From positions 9,660,001 through 9,724,000 of the forward strand of contig CM072863.1 of NCBI GenBank assembly GCA_036937835.1: 64,000 nucleotides of DNA. Direction: 5' to 3'. Position 1 is the first letter of the stretch. Each line of letters begins with the position of its first letter. The notes beneath the pieces were generated by a model. It was given only the letters and a program-made list of their open reading frames with translations, had not been told where the DNA came from and searched no databases. Shown in pieces: positions 1-12,340 of this stretch. The stretch is from Pampus argenteus. Taxonomy: Eukaryota > Chordata > Actinopteri > Scombriformes > Stromateidae. Made by a program: the position numbers and the translations under genes.

Positions 1-1243
1 TATATTGTCCTGCCTTTTTCACCTGCCACATTGTAAAAAGAGTTAGTAGAATACATGATATGCAGTACACTAATAAGATCTCCATTTCCTTTCCCAATTA
101 TTTTGGATGAGTGCTGTTTGTTTTTTTAGCAACAGAGAGGGGAGACGTAAGAAGAGACAGGAAACGGGTAATATTTTGATATTTGAAGAAAGAGTGCAAT
201 GCCTCTGAGTGCTTGGAGTTGAATCTTGGAAAGTGGTCTAACAATAAAATAACTAGAAGGGATAGTATGGTTTTGGGGATTCTTACCACGTTCCCTTCTT
301 ACACAACGTCAGACAAACCTACAGATGCTTTGTTACATTTCTGTTTGAAGCTCATGGTAGGAATAAAAAAAAAGGAATCTGTAGTTTGGTTCATATGGGA
401 AACATTTTTCAGTATTGTTGGTTTTCAGTTTGTGTGTGCAGTATCATCAACAATTGAGCGACTTTACACAGTTCTGCACTGACCCTTCCTATTCATTTGT
501 CAGGCAGGGAAACGTTTAAACCAGCCCAAAGGGAAATGGGTCTGGGAGGGAAGGCGTGGCAGGATTGCACCTGCTTTGATCCTCTTCAGCCCCTCTACAT
601 CTTTAATGCCTCCTAGGCTGACTAGGCGCAGACTCCCTTAACTGCTGTCTGTTCAGCAATTTCTGTGTGGGATGGTACTGTATATGCCAGAGGTTGTGGC
701 TGCGATGTCATCCAAGATCAGGAGATAAAGTGAGAGTCAGTAAGTGATGTGCAAGTTTGTGAGCGAGCATGTGTCTCTTTGACTGATTACTTGGAAGCTT
801 GGTGAAAATTTCAGTTAGAATAAGCACACGCACTGTATGCTGTATGTGTGTCTGTGTACTTTTATATGCAGGCTGTGGTGAGAGCAAGATAAGTCTCCTT
901 CATTATTAATGCTGTCATTCCACGGCATTGTTCCCTCCATTACATTTTTATCAGTTAACACAAGGTTCTTGTTTCTTGTGTTTCTTGGTGTTATGAAAAA
1001 TAATAACCTTATATTACCTTAATATTCTTTGTTATCCCGTCAGTCTTCTGTCGACAGTCTGTGAAGGAAACACCGAGCCTTAGATGCACGCGGCTATATT
1101 TAGACCCCAATGACAATAGTAAAAACAGGAACAAGAGTGGGCTATGATGTCCTGAAGCTCTGTCTACAGACTGAGCTCTTTTCCAAGATTTCACGTAAGA
1201 CCTGCTTTTCAATTCAAATTTACAAGTGCTGGTAGGCAGGTTT

Positions 1244-1396
1244 CCAAACTTTAGACAAAGCCAGGCTAGCTGTTTCCCACTTTTTTGCAGTCGCTATGCA
1301 TAGCCAGTATAATCGTCTGTTAGTATTTATATAGACATGAGAGTGGTATTATTCTTCTTATCAAACTCTGCAAATAAAAATTCTATCCCTTTAAGT
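1244..1396 (+). repeat. Dispersed teleost repeat, copy 1 (decayed)
   Basis: Contains AGCCAGGCTAGCTGTTTCCC, then GACATGAGAGTGGTATTATTC, and ends near CTATCCCTTTAAG. This is the diagnostic order of a very common fish interspersed repeat (GCCAGGCTAGCTGTTTCC … CTAAGCTAAGCTAACTGCTGG … TATTCCTTTAA). Other copies lie at 35.2, 39.1, 50.5 and 52.6 kb. Recognised from memory of fish noncoding sequence; the family name is not assigned. Confidence 0.6.
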
Positions 1397-4190
1397 ATTT
1401 GTTTTACTTGCACCTTCTGACACCATGTGGTAAATGTTTAAGCAACCCCCTCCTCCTCCTATACATCGTGACAATAGTAAGGATGGTTGATCGCAGTCAG
1501 AAGTGTTTGTGGTGTTGTTATTGATTCCTGCTTCCCTCTGGTTCTGGGATAGTCTTTTCTCTCTAACTCCAGCTGGGATATCAAACACCATGCTGCCAAT
1601 TAGACGCTTTCTTCTGAGCGCGCTCTGACAGTATCGTATTTGTGACACGTGTGTGTATATTTGTCCATCTTCTCTACTGTGTGTGTGTGCACTCTATTCC
1701 TGTTGAGGGTTAAATCGACCTCACATTTTTTATGACCCACTCAACCTGACCTATATTTATACGTGAATAATGGTTGCTATGGCAATATCACATTAGTCTC
1801 TAAGGCATGATGTATTTGTGTTTTTTGATATGTCCACGCCCTGGTATTTTGTAGGTATATGTGTTGTTTAACTATTGCTGTGATGAATAAATGCAGAACA
1901 CTTTGTTTCCTTGATAATCAGCGCCGTTAATCATGCTCATATAATATAATAATCCAGCAGTAAAAAAATAAATGTTGATGTGAATGTGTGGGCCTGTATG
2001 GAGAATGGCACTTTCAGTGTGAAACGGAGGTAGCGCGAGTGTTGAGAAGCGTTTAGACAGCATAAGCTTTTGCATCTACAAAGTATCTGGTCATTTTCCA
2101 TCTAGACAGGCAATCCCTCCTTGGAAGTGCTTTTACCCTCTCCCTCTTACCCTCTTACACATACACGTGCACTCACAAAATTCTGTTTGTGTGTGTGTCA
2201 AGAAGCCTGTTCATCAGATATCTCAGTGAGGTCTATTGACTTGATTTCAGCTTATTACATCCAGCTAAGTCGGCAAGGACATCTTGGCCTTTAAATAGAA
2301 GTTCATGGCCTTTAAGAAGCAATTCTCTGTAGGAACGTTGGGCTCAGTCTAACTAAATCTGTCGGTTTGAAGTAGCAGACTGTGGAAGAGAGGGTTTGCG
2401 GAGATTAGGCGTATCTTGGCATCATCATCATCCGTACAGGGGGTCCATAAAGCAGTACACTCAGCTTAAGCATGGGCTTTGCAGGCACGCAAACAGCAGG
2501 GTGAAGAGAGGTAGATGACAAAAAGCAGCCCTGACATCGTCTTTACTGAGCATTACTGCGACAAATCATAATTTAGAATGTACTGCAAAAGTCTTATTGT
2601 CTACATTTTAACCACATCCTTGCCTAACATCACATAGTATAGTAGAGGTCTGGCCGCATGTACAGTATATGCACATTCTTTCTATCCAATAATCAAGGTT
2701 CAACACTTTAGCTCAACAGGAATCCCCCACACCCCAGTGCTAATATATATTCATTAACTGGAAAAAAACAACTTGATATTTTTTGTCCATTGTGATAATG
2801 CATGTTTGCTGTACCTTTTGGCTCAGATGTGTCCTAAATGGGTAATTACAATCAGCACCAGCTTAGATTTTAATATGAAAGCTTTAAACTATTTATTATG
2901 GTCAACAATGGCCGGCTTGTGTGCAGAGGATAAATGCAAACCTACCCTAGTGTACAGAACTTAACTTAAAAACTTTTAAAAACTACTTAAATTTTTTGTT
3001 TCCACTATACTTACATAAATACACCAATGTAAATATTATAAAATAATTGCATCTGTGTTGTAACTAGTACCTTGTTCTCTAGAATAATGGGATCTATTTT
3101 GACATGTGTTGTGTGTACATGGTCTCTGGCATCAAATAAGTGTTTAGGAGAGTTTTCCTAAATGTGCAAGACAAAAATGTGCATGTGATGCCTGCATTAC
3201 AAAAAAAGCTCCTCAGCATTAGTGTCTCTTCTTGATACTCCTGCAGTGTTATCCCAGAATCTTAACCGAGCCATTTCAGCCCTTTGTTGAGGAGACGAAT
3301 GAAATCTGCTTCACTTTTCTGCGCTGTGTTGTATTTTAAATTCTCCCCAAGTCGGCTCTACAACCCCGATTCTCACTTCAATCAAAGGTCTCTATCTTTG
3401 CTCACAGTTGCTGGTAAAACCTTGATCTCCACCTCACACATAGCACTGACCTCCAGGTCAGAAGACATATTGTCCTATGGACCACATGAATCCAATCCCC
3501 TCCATCAGTTAGTCATTCTGCCTCTCTGGCTATCCCACAGTGAAAAGGCCACAATTCCTTGCCACGGTGGGTGAGCATATATTAAATAGATGCCAGGTTA
3601 CTGAGAATGACCTCTGTGGGTAGAACATATGGCAGATAATCCACAACTGTCTGGCTGTGGAGACACAGGAGAAGAGCAGGTGTAGAGGTGTCAAAAGAGA
3701 TCAACTGTTGGCATTTCCTAAAATGTATTACAATATTTTTGTTTTTTTGTATCTTAATTTTTATGACTGTTACAGACCTCTTTCCAGTCCCTCCAGGATT
3801 TTGTAGAGTTCTTTTGTGAATATTGCGGCCAAAATGCTTGATTTTTTTCTCTCAAAAATTGCGATAGAAAGGATGCTTTATGTGTTCTTTGTGTGGTAAA
3901 AGTGCAGGAATTGGGAAAAATTTCAAGTAAAGGAAATAATGTGATTTTATTTTTTTTTAAAAAGGTACTTGCATCCACTGCACCTAATTCAACAGGAGCA
4001 AATTACATTCAGGGGCTCAGGGAGAAAAGGCTCATATTTTACTGGAAGAAAGCACTTCTCTGTGAAACTAGGGAGCTATTTGGATGGTACCACTGGAACT
4101 GAATCAGGATGAAGAAATTATGTATCCACAATTACTGATACTGAGGTTCTTATTTTGTATATATGTTCTGCTTGTTAAGCATGTACTTTT

Positions 4191-4290
4191 AGAGCTGCAA
4201 TGATTAGTAGACTAATCGATTACTAGATAGATAATTAATCACCAACAATTTTGATTATCGACTTATCATTTTGAGAAAAAACACACTGAT
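4191..4290. mobile_element. hAT-like MITE remnant (ATTAGTCGATTA-type end)
   Basis: The stretch GAGCTGCAATGATTAGTAGA followed by CTAATCGATTACTAGATAG and TTTTGATTATCGACTTATCA resembles the end of the abundant fish MITE whose termini read GAGCTGCAA.GATTAGTCGAT. Only this end is clear; the interior and the opposite terminus are not identified. Confidence 0.5.
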
Positions 4291-7200
4291 AGTAAACTCA
4301 TTTCATGATGAATAATTACACTATTCAAATGATTTAGAAACAGGTAGCATTCATATGTTTTACATATGGTACTCTTCAATACTTGCATATAATTAGTGTA
4401 ATAAACTTGTATAACCCTATCTCACAAAACATATAGTCTAAGAAAATGGTCTTGCAGAAGGTCCATTGAGATGTACTTGAATTGAATAGCTGACAATGAG
4501 AGACTTCATGTTACTGCGGTGACAAAGACGCCCATCTATCCCCAAATCACTGCAGATGACAGAAACTGTCACAGAGAGGATGACAACACAACAGGGAGAT
4601 ATATCCTAGTTATATCCATGGGGATCCATGGTCATATTAAATCACCTTACATTTCTGTTTTTGACTGAGTCTACACAATATATAAAGCTAAAGCAGCATG
4701 AAACTGGACCTCCAGCTGTAATATACAGAGCAGGAATAATAATAAAGCTGTATGTCAGACAGAACCCAGACTGTCCAGTATCAAAGTATACTGTGTAGTG
4801 AAGCTGATTCCTTTCAAATCCTTAATTTTCCCTTTTTTTACATATTGTAACAACAAATTATTTTTTATAAGAAATTTAGCATTTTTTTTAGAAGAATATA
4901 TAAAACTAGAACTTAGTGCTCATATGTAACATAGAAATATTTTAAAGAAAAACAATGCTTACTTCTCAAGCACATTGTAAAGTAATGTACTTCCAGTAGT
5001 GAAGAACTCCTTCAGAGGGTTTGACATATTCTACAGGTACACTGGGGTAAACATTGAGAGGAGGGGGCAGAGTATTTTCTTCTCCCACCCAGTGAGCAGG
5101 AGATTCAAGTCTGATATGAAGATTGTACACTCAGGACAATGTGTGCTGTGTCACTGTTTCCTGACTCTTGTTGTCTATAAAACACCCCTTGAAGGCAACA
5201 CTGTTTTAGCTGAGAGAGGTCTAAAATGAAATGGGTACAAGTGATGTAAAATGTTCAGATAAATCAATAAACCTCTTTTGATCACACCTGAACATCCTCT
5301 CCCATCCTCTCCCATCTCCTTTGTTCTCATTATTGTTGTGCTGTGGCCATTTCTTCACTGCCGGCATCAATGCCCACTTGCTGCTTCAGCATCTTAAGGG
5401 GAATTAAAGCGCTTCAAAGAAGGAAGGTCTTGCAATAGATGCTGTGTTATCTCATGTGAAAGTAATTGCCAAATTCCTTTTCTGACACTATGTCCTTTCT
5501 CTTCCTTACCCCAGGTGGCTTCTCAATCCGTTTTATTTTGGAAGCCGTGGTCCATTCTTATAGCCTCCATGAGAAAACAATATGTCACTGCTCTTTTAAT
5601 GGGATTAATACACGTCCTAAGGGAAATAATATCAAAAAGACTCAAAACAGATGGATAAGAAGAAAATTGTACATATAAACTGAAAATTGGATATGTCACT
5701 ATAAACCTTATCCATGAAGTTTATTTAAAAATGCCAGATATTGAAAGTTTTGTCATTGGACATAAGTGTTGATGGGTATATATATGATATATATGAGGTT
5801 CACAGTCACACTTGAATTCACTGCTGCTGATCTTTTAGAGTCTCTAATAATCTATAGACCCTAACTTATCTGAAAACTATACAGTCAAATATATACAGAT
5901 GGGTAGATTAATCATAAAAGGGACTGCTTTTCAACTATTGTGGGGGAGATCTTTAGGGTTTTTTGCCTTGGTTCATAATGGTGTTTGTTGAACTTTGCAA
6001 CCTGTATATGTGGTCTTGGATTGTTGTCCCACTTCTGGCAGATTGTTTTCCAAAACTGTGGCCCTGCTGCAACAACATCTGACCTGAAAAATACATCCAA
6101 GTCATATTGATCCTTCAATGATGATTCTGTGGTTGGCAATCCAATGTGTAGTTGTAATTTCAGCCTTTAATGAACTGAACTGAGTGTGGGCCTTCTTTAC
6201 AAGCTTGTGATGAGGAGTCTGCTTCAGAGAGCAGTTTGTCGATTACATTACCTTTTAATTAAGCAGGCATTTACGACTGTCATCCTCTCACAGTGTTTGT
6301 TGGTGAGTTAGTTTGTGTGTCTTTGTTCCTTCACGCAGAAGTTTTCCTTAACAAATAGAAAAACTAACTTCTATTTTATTGTCTGGACTGCAACAGTGAG
6401 GCCATCTTTACAAATATGTCTGTCCCCAACTGCGTCACTGACTGACACTGATACATTTACAGCACTGGTTGAGCAAGGGCAGCTGAAGCCGCTCGAAGGC
6501 CGTCAAAGCTAGGTATCCCACAATGCATTTTGCACAAACTGGCAGCACTCATAGCAGAGATAAAGCTGTTGTAATATTTCGCTGTAGGTTATTGTTAATA
6601 TGTCACTTTATTAAGTTGTAATATGGTTTCAGGTGAGAAAGTAATCATTAAAATTCCCATATATTTGCTTGTTTGAGAAGACAGAGAAGTGTGACTTCCT
6701 GTCAAAATTTGTCTAGTGTTCTTTCTAAATAAAGCACTTCCATGTTCATGGTATAGAAAATTAAAAAAGCCAAAAAAATAAATAAATACATTTACAAATG
6801 CAAACTTTAGATGAGGCATAATGTATTGGGGTGCATGTACACTTACACTTAAAGTTACTGCATTAAACTACTTTTTAGGTTGTGTAAAATACCCTATTGG
6901 CCCGAATGTAAGGCAACTCTGGTTATCATAAACACATCATTAAATATAGATACTCACACACTCTCCCTGCAGACTCTTGGATGATTTTTTTCCCCAGCAG
7001 TTAGCATGGCTGTATGTTTGTCTTTTCATCCTCCTTATCATCAGCAGTATTTGGCAGTTTGACAGAGTCCGTTTCTGCTGTAGAGACGTCAGTTATTATG
7101 GAGGAGGCTCTGGCATCTTCATTTAATCAGAACACCTGTAAACACCTGATGTAGAGCTTCATTTTAACTACAGTTATATTTTGTACCTGAGGGCATTATG

Positions 7201-9386
7201 TCTTATCTAATACATGCCACATGCACATGTTGGATCACTGGTGTTGTGTATCGATCCTTATCGTACAAACAGAACTAAGTTGCTGTGATCAGGCAGACAC
7301 GCTGCTCTCTGTATGTCCGCAGGATATCTACACACTGAGAAGGAAACATGTTGGAAGTTTGGAGGTTTGATTTCCAAACTGTAAAACATTTCTTCACTAT
7401 TCTCCCTTTTATCGCTCCTTTTTCTCTCTCTTTTGCTCTTACAAACAGAAACTGTTGAACTACAGATCTTGTGGAGTGTTTTAGTTGCTAAGAGTTCATT
7501 GTGGTTCATAAGGTAACTTGCCCCTGATTGTGCTTTGTCAGAGATTAAGTCTATTTCATTATCGCAATATATTTTTATACACACGATATTTTTATTTATT
7601 GACAAAAAGTGAAGAAAAAATATTAAGAGGTAGTTTTAGTTATGGTGTAAGTTAGGTTTTAGGAAGATTGGATAACATCACTTAACACTGCCTTTTTATT
7701 TGAATTTCTGAGTTGCATCACACATATCTTATATACGAATTCAGGTTGCGACGCTAGACCAGTCGCCGTTACTGCAGTGCCACCTCTCCTGTAAACTTGC
7801 ATATAACACTAATTTATGTAAAAGGGTCTCACTTTTTTGCCAAGACATATGTTGAGGAGGTCCAGTAAAAGCAATTATATGTTGAAAGCATAGTCTTCAT
7901 AAGCCATTAAAATACAGGTTAATATCTACTAAACTTAATTTTTCAGGAAAATTTAACACAGTCCATTTTTACAGATGGCTCTTTACTGTGCTATGCGCTG
8001 TTATAAGTGTTTAAGTCACAAGCCTCTGCTCCATGAAATCATTTTTATTTTCATAAATATCCATTAAATCCTCATGTTTCAATCTCATTCTGATGGACCA
8101 GGTACGGCTAAAGATGGAGTAATCTGCGTAATGTTACAAGGGGCTGATGGTGAGCTGATCTCTGTTTGCTTGGGACCCCTAGCCAAAACTTGACTGAATA
8201 ACTTCCACACTGACACAGGCGACCTTCACCTGTAGGAGGGAGTGACTGCCTAAATCCAAGCTTTCCCTGTCAGTGTAAATGTGTTCAGTTCCATTCTGCT
8301 ACTGCAGTAATGGCAGCGGTGCTTGAAAGCACAACACATAAATCAGTCTAGCAGCAAATGAATGGAGCAGAACAGAAAATGATATGGGGTGCCACAGTGA
8401 CAATGGTGTTTGAGTGACAGAATGACTACAGGCAACCAGCGACAAATAAAACTTCATTTTGTATTATGCACAAGTTGTTGCTGCAACACTAAAACGTATT
8501 ATCGGCTGGTTGCAGTGAGTGAATTAATGTAGCAGAAACACCGGCAGGGTTTAGGTAAGAGTCTGGATTCATCCTGTCCAGGTCACTAGTCAATGACATC
8601 ATGACTAACTCACACATATAGACAAACAAATTCACACTCCCATTCACACCTCCAGACAATTTAGTGTGTTTTAAATTCACCTAACCTACATTCAGTTGGG
8701 TCATTTTTCACTCGCGTATACGCCACTGGTTTCTCAACCTACCTCAGACTCAATTTCATTTTCTGCAAATGTGGAAAGACATGCTGATGTTGATCACATT
8801 TCCTTCATGTCCATGAGAAGGAAGCCTGTTTGCAGATGAACTTAAATAACCCATCAACTAGTACCTCCTGCCATCTAAACACAATTGGTTATGCAGCTAA
8901 AGCTCAGCTTGCACAACATTTATATAGCACAATTTGTTGCAATCGATATTCTTGAGTTCTGGTATTTCCACACTTTACCCGGTAAAGTTATCAGCCCTCT
9001 TCTTGCATCTCCCTGTGGACTGAACACTTACTGTATGTCACATTCTAACTAGCTGTGAGAACAATCTGTGTTAAGGATGCACGGTGAGCCATCCCTCATT
9101 AAAGGAGATGAGGCATCAGTGGTGTGTGCTGTGGAGCCTGGGTGCAAATATTGATTCTGTTTATTCTCTCCCTGTGGGACAGATGTTGTAGATCCATGTG
9201 GTTAAATGTTTGCTCTGATTAACTGAAGACCGAAGTTGTTAAGATTTTACAGTAACGTGTCAACAGTATTCATGTTAATTTACTGTTTGAATACTTTCAA
9301 AAAATTATTCCCCACATTCATAACAAACACATTTATGTTTATATTAAAGGGGACTCTGGTGCATAATCAGCAGACTATTTATCACA

Positions 9387-9387
9387 A

Positions 9388-9432
<45 letters not shown>
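9387..9432. repeat. Compound (CA)n(TA)n microsatellite
   Basis: A CA dinucleotide array passes directly into a TA array, total about 46 bp. Such compound arrays are typical of fish noncoding DNA and likely polymorphic. Confidence 0.97.
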
Positions 9433-9433
<1 letters not shown>

Positions 9434-11309
9434 CATTACCTGCCCCATTATTGAGCTCTTTCTATTATCCTGATATTAGCCCTGGAGCAATCTTCAGTGC
9501 AATATCTAAAAAAAAAGTCAAATATTAACTGTTGTTTAAATGAAAATGATGAGCCTTGAGCATTATTTGTTGATATCCAAACTTAATCTGCAGTTGCACT
9601 ATGGTTTTATTCATTCATCATATTTCACACACATTGCTGAAATAATTGAGTGGTTGAATTTTCTGAAAGAAAGGGGGTTGGGGTGTAAAATGAAGAAGTA
9701 CAGCTGGTTAAAAAAAAGGTCCTTATTATTCACTGAATTTATTCGTCATCCCAAAATTAGCAGGATAGTGGTGTGATCACTCCCTGTCTCACTGTGGAGC
9801 TCTTCATGCCTCTCACCTGCTTGTGAAGCTGCTAAAGGCATGCTTGGATGAATGGTGTTGATTAAGAGACAGTCATCATCATGTTTTACCTCTCTGCTTG
9901 CTGCTCTACATCTTAACCAACTCCTAAGAAGAAGGTGACAAGCTCCTTGTAGCGGCAGGAGGCAAATTTGTTTATTTGTGAATGTAGTGAAGCATGTCCA
10001 TGAGGGCATTTGTGCATATGAATGCTGGAAAAAGGGTTTATACATTTGCATTCATGCAGTTGTGTCATTATGTGTGGGTGTGTGTATGCCTCTGTGTATC
10101 GTAGTCTGGCCGTGGAGTTTATGTTTTTCATGTCACCTTGTGTACAAGAAATAAAACAGGGCACAGAGCTGCGTGTAAGCTGCTCGATAAGATTAGGGTA
10201 GTATATTGATTTTTAAGCGTGTAGTTGTCTCCATTGGAAAGTGCCACTGATGCAGAGGCGTGTAAGCGTGCTGGCGCCTAATTTGATCACTCAGCAGCTA
10301 ATGCAATCTGTGTTACGGCAGCTATTGCAGATTGGGATTGATGTGCCAATGGAGAGGGGGAAGAAAGTTAGCAATTGCACACAGAACTGTGATCAATAGA
10401 AGTTACAGAATGACAGACGCCCAAATACTATCCGTTCCTATCCACCCCCAGTGGCTGACTAGTCCATATGTTCTGAGAAAACAGTAGACGGCTTGACTTC
10501 AGTCAGGAAAGTCGAGGAAATCTATTTAATGGAAAACTGACACACACATTGTGATACTGCAAGAGACCGTAGTAGAGAAAACATGGGTTAAAAAGGAAGT
10601 TATCATATTCTTCTGTGCCGTAGACTTCCAGAAACATTAAACATTTAAAAACACGTTAACACTGTTGCACTGACATGTTCTTTGTCCATGAACAGTTTGG
10701 TTAGTGTAGCTTGTTTAGAAACGGCTCCAAAAAGTAGAAGATAGTAGATACCTGCCACTGTAGTATCTTAGAAACGCGGTTCCGCTTACGGAGCTTCACT
10801 AGCTTGTTGTGCTGCGTAACACAACCTCTTGTCTCATTTTTAAGATTTGTAAATCCACTTGCAACTTTTAAGATAATTCTTCCTTTTTGTGTATTTGATG
10901 TGCTACTATGCATTCTTTCTGTCATTGATCAGTTCTGCACCAGAGGCTAATTACATCATATAGCAGATGGGCATGTGTGTATTGATTGGACTGTTGTTCT
11001 TTGGTTGAATTCAGAATGACCTCATATGAAATGAGAGAAAGGAAGAGCTGGTTATCACAATGATAATAAGGGTCCTGCCTGCCCCCTGTCCACTGCCATT
11101 ATCTCCTGTCACATTCACTTCTTAACCCAAATGCCACATTAGTATGCCTGAGACCCAGGCCCACAGTGGCATCACACTGACAGCTTCTCATACCTGCACT
11201 GCCTATAGATCTCCTATTCGGACAGAGCAGCAGCTTCCATCATGGTTTATGCATTTCTTCACTCCTCGTGGATCCAAAACGGTATTCAGGCAGTAGGTTA
11301 GGTTATTAT

Positions 11310-11560
11310 GTTTATTGTCCCGCTAATGGACAATAACACATTAAGTCACAGAACTAGTGCAAGGAAATAGAAATTCATACCAAGTTACCAAGTACAAATG
11401 TACAAGTCTGCACATGTGCAAGGGTAGTGCAAGGAATGCAGCTATGGTGCCATTTGCCATTAAGCATATCAGTAGCACTTGGGATGAAGGAGACATGGAA
11501 TATTTTAGTCCTCCCAACGGGTGCCCTGAAATGACGGCCAGAGGGAAATAAAATGATGTG
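11310..11560 (+). repeat. Retroelement tail-like sequence
   Basis: The order TTATGTTTATTGTCCCGCTAATGGACAATAA, AGTGCAAGGAA, GGGATGAAGGAG and GGTGCCCTGAAATGACGGCCAGAGGG resembles the 3' part of a fish retroelement family that I have seen with motifs such as GGATGAAGGA and GGCCAGAGGG. The match is by pattern only and the family is not named. Confidence 0.4.
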
Positions 11561-11596
11561 CTTTAGAAAATGTGTGAGGTCTGTTTAAAGAAAGAT

Positions 11597-12340
11597 CCCC
11601 CGGGGCCAGATGCAAAACCGATGTGTGCACACAAAAACTATGCAGACGCATTTCTCGCGCATAAACTAGTATTTATAAAAGCAGAGTGTGTGGTGAGAAT
11701 GTGCACACCTCATGCATATATGTTTTTCTGAAGAAATCGGAGGCTGATGTGATGAGTTGGACATGAAATATGAGATGAGAGACGGACTTGTTTAGTAAAA
11801 CATTGTTTGTTTCGGTTGATGACTAACTGCACTGATGATTGAGATTTTTCTTTTTGCATTTACTCGGAAATTAGTAAAATGACAATCAAAGGTGCATTTA
11901 TTGAGGTAAAATTGATGCATTACTTTTGTGTGATTATTTTGTTCATTTTTTTCAATTTACATTGTTAATACTCATTTTATTTTATAGTTAGTTGTGACAC
12001 ACCTCATGAAGTCGGTTTAGATATGAGTGCGACAAACTAATTATTGATTACATTTCTGAAGTACCGCTGCTGGCGATGATTTACAGGTCCATGAATTAAT
12101 GATATGGATACTACAAAGAGCTGCACAGCTGTGCATAATGGATATACATAATGACAGCCATTCTGGCAGCTCATTGCTCCTAGTGTATAGCAAGGGTCAA
12201 ATACAAAAGACAAATTTTGTTTATATGTATATAAATGCTAAAGGCTCTATTTGTGGGAGTGGAAATGAGGCACATGTACCTATTTCCATAACGACTAAGA
12301 TGTATAAGAAACAAGCATGCGTACACACAACTTCATAAAT
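11597..12340. mobile_element. Candidate non-autonomous DNA transposon
   Basis: The left end reads CGGGGCCAGATGCAAAACC then GTGTGCACACAAAA. The right end reads GCATGCGTACACACAACTTC then ATAAATCTGAG, whose reverse complement is similar to the left end (CAGAT…TGTGTGxxC). Together they look like imperfect terminal inverted repeats of the fish GGGGCCAGATTTATAAAA type of element. The interior has no transposase. Boundaries are approximate. Confidence 0.4.

Larger units (their letters stand above)
1..9385. other. Noncoding region, no gene seen
   Basis: AT-rich sequence with only short chance reading frames on both strands. Recognisable contents are a decayed dispersed-repeat copy near 1.24-1.40 kb and a hAT-type MITE remnant near 4.2 kb. 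It is either a tex264 intron or the spacer upstream of that gene; the sequence does not decide. Confidence 0.6.

Noticed and set aside
9387..9432. CRISPR-like or satellite array
   Set aside because: It is a plain dinucleotide microsatellite with no spacers.
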